Assembly (NCBI GenBank): GCA_900548875.1
Contig: URMA01000077.1
Location: 1-14,261, forward strand
Source: an uncultured Porphyromonadaceae bacterium
GTDB lineage: Bacteria > Bacteroidota > Bacteroidia > Bacteroidales > Muribaculaceae
DNA: 14,261 nucleotides
Direction of reading: 5' to 3'
Made by a program: the position numbers and the translations under genes. Below, piece by piece: positions 14,207-14,261 of this stretch (position 1 is the stretch's first letter; the number at the start of each line of letters is the position of its first letter). The notes beneath the pieces are model-generated. The model saw only the letters and a list, made by a program, of their open reading frames with translations. It was not told the origin of the DNA and did not search any database.

Positions 14207-14261
14207 ATAAAACAAAAATCCCCATAACTCATGGAGCTACGGGGATTCTTTATCTTGAATA
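14207..14261. repeat. 55-base direct repeat, right copy (runs to the window end)
   Basis: This stretch is identical to 10546-10600, with the same hairpin at 14217-14247. Unlike the left copy, there is no -7 box next to it. Here the hairpin and its T-run on the minus strand would best serve as the terminator of a minus-strand gene lying to the right of the window. Confidence 0.9.
14212..14247 (-). terminator. Terminator-like hairpin inside the right direct repeat
   Basis: On the minus strand the same 14-bp stem as in the left copy is followed by TTTTTGTTTT. It probably terminates a transcript entering from beyond base 14261. Confidence 0.6.

Noticed and set aside
1..14261. CRISPR array, insertion sequence or integrase gene
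   Set aside because: No regularly spaced short repeats, transposase motifs or tyrosine/serine recombinase motifs were seen on either strand.

Overview
The window looks like a chromosomal segment from a gut-type Bacteroidota, probably Bacteroidales (Bacteroides, Phocaeicola or Parabacteroides). The evidence is the recurring Bacteroidota promoter pattern (TTTG, 19 bases, TAnnTTTG), few Shine-Dalgarno sequences, secreted glycosidases (GH43, GHL10), a BspA-type leucine-rich-repeat protein and a CpXC protein. The species cannot be fixed from the sequence.

Region 1 (1 to about 7,400) is moderate in GC and mostly on the minus strand. It holds the edge-cut 5' part of a GH43 glycosidase with a one-base frame break in its signal/lipobox region, and a divergent plus-strand gene for an exported ABM-fold (YgiN-like) protein. 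Next come a large secreted GHL10 glycosidase-like protein (1243 aa, three FnIII-like modules, a propeller-like region and a sorting-domain-like tail), a secreted YD-repeat-like protein and a small two-helix membrane protein. Several have visible promoters and terminators and look like separate transcription units.

Region 2 (about 7,400 to 10,550) is AT-rich and also on the minus strand. It holds a CpXC zinc-ribbon-like protein and a tight three-gene operon of small unknown proteins (one possibly TerB-like). Upstream of that operon is a convincing structured RNA (about 9205-9432) with its own promoter, a long multi-bulge hairpin and a factor-independent terminator. The RNA lies on the operon's strand and ends about 70 bases before its first start codon, so it is either a free small RNA or an attenuating leader. 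A 285-aa unknown protein follows.

Region 3 (10,546 to 14,261) is a 3.6 kb very AT-rich plus-strand segment bounded by two identical 55-base direct repeats, each carrying a terminator-like hairpin. It holds a short, probably truncated ORF, a cytoplasmic BspA-type LRR protein with an ExoX-C-like motif and charged helical tail, and a PD-(D/E)XK nuclease-like protein. About 620 bases of apparently decayed DNA follow, including what looks like the first eight codons of a type I restriction methylase gene (hsdM). The LRR protein plus nuclease is the best candidate here for an undescribed defence or mobile-cassette module, but that function is inferred from domain logic and context only.
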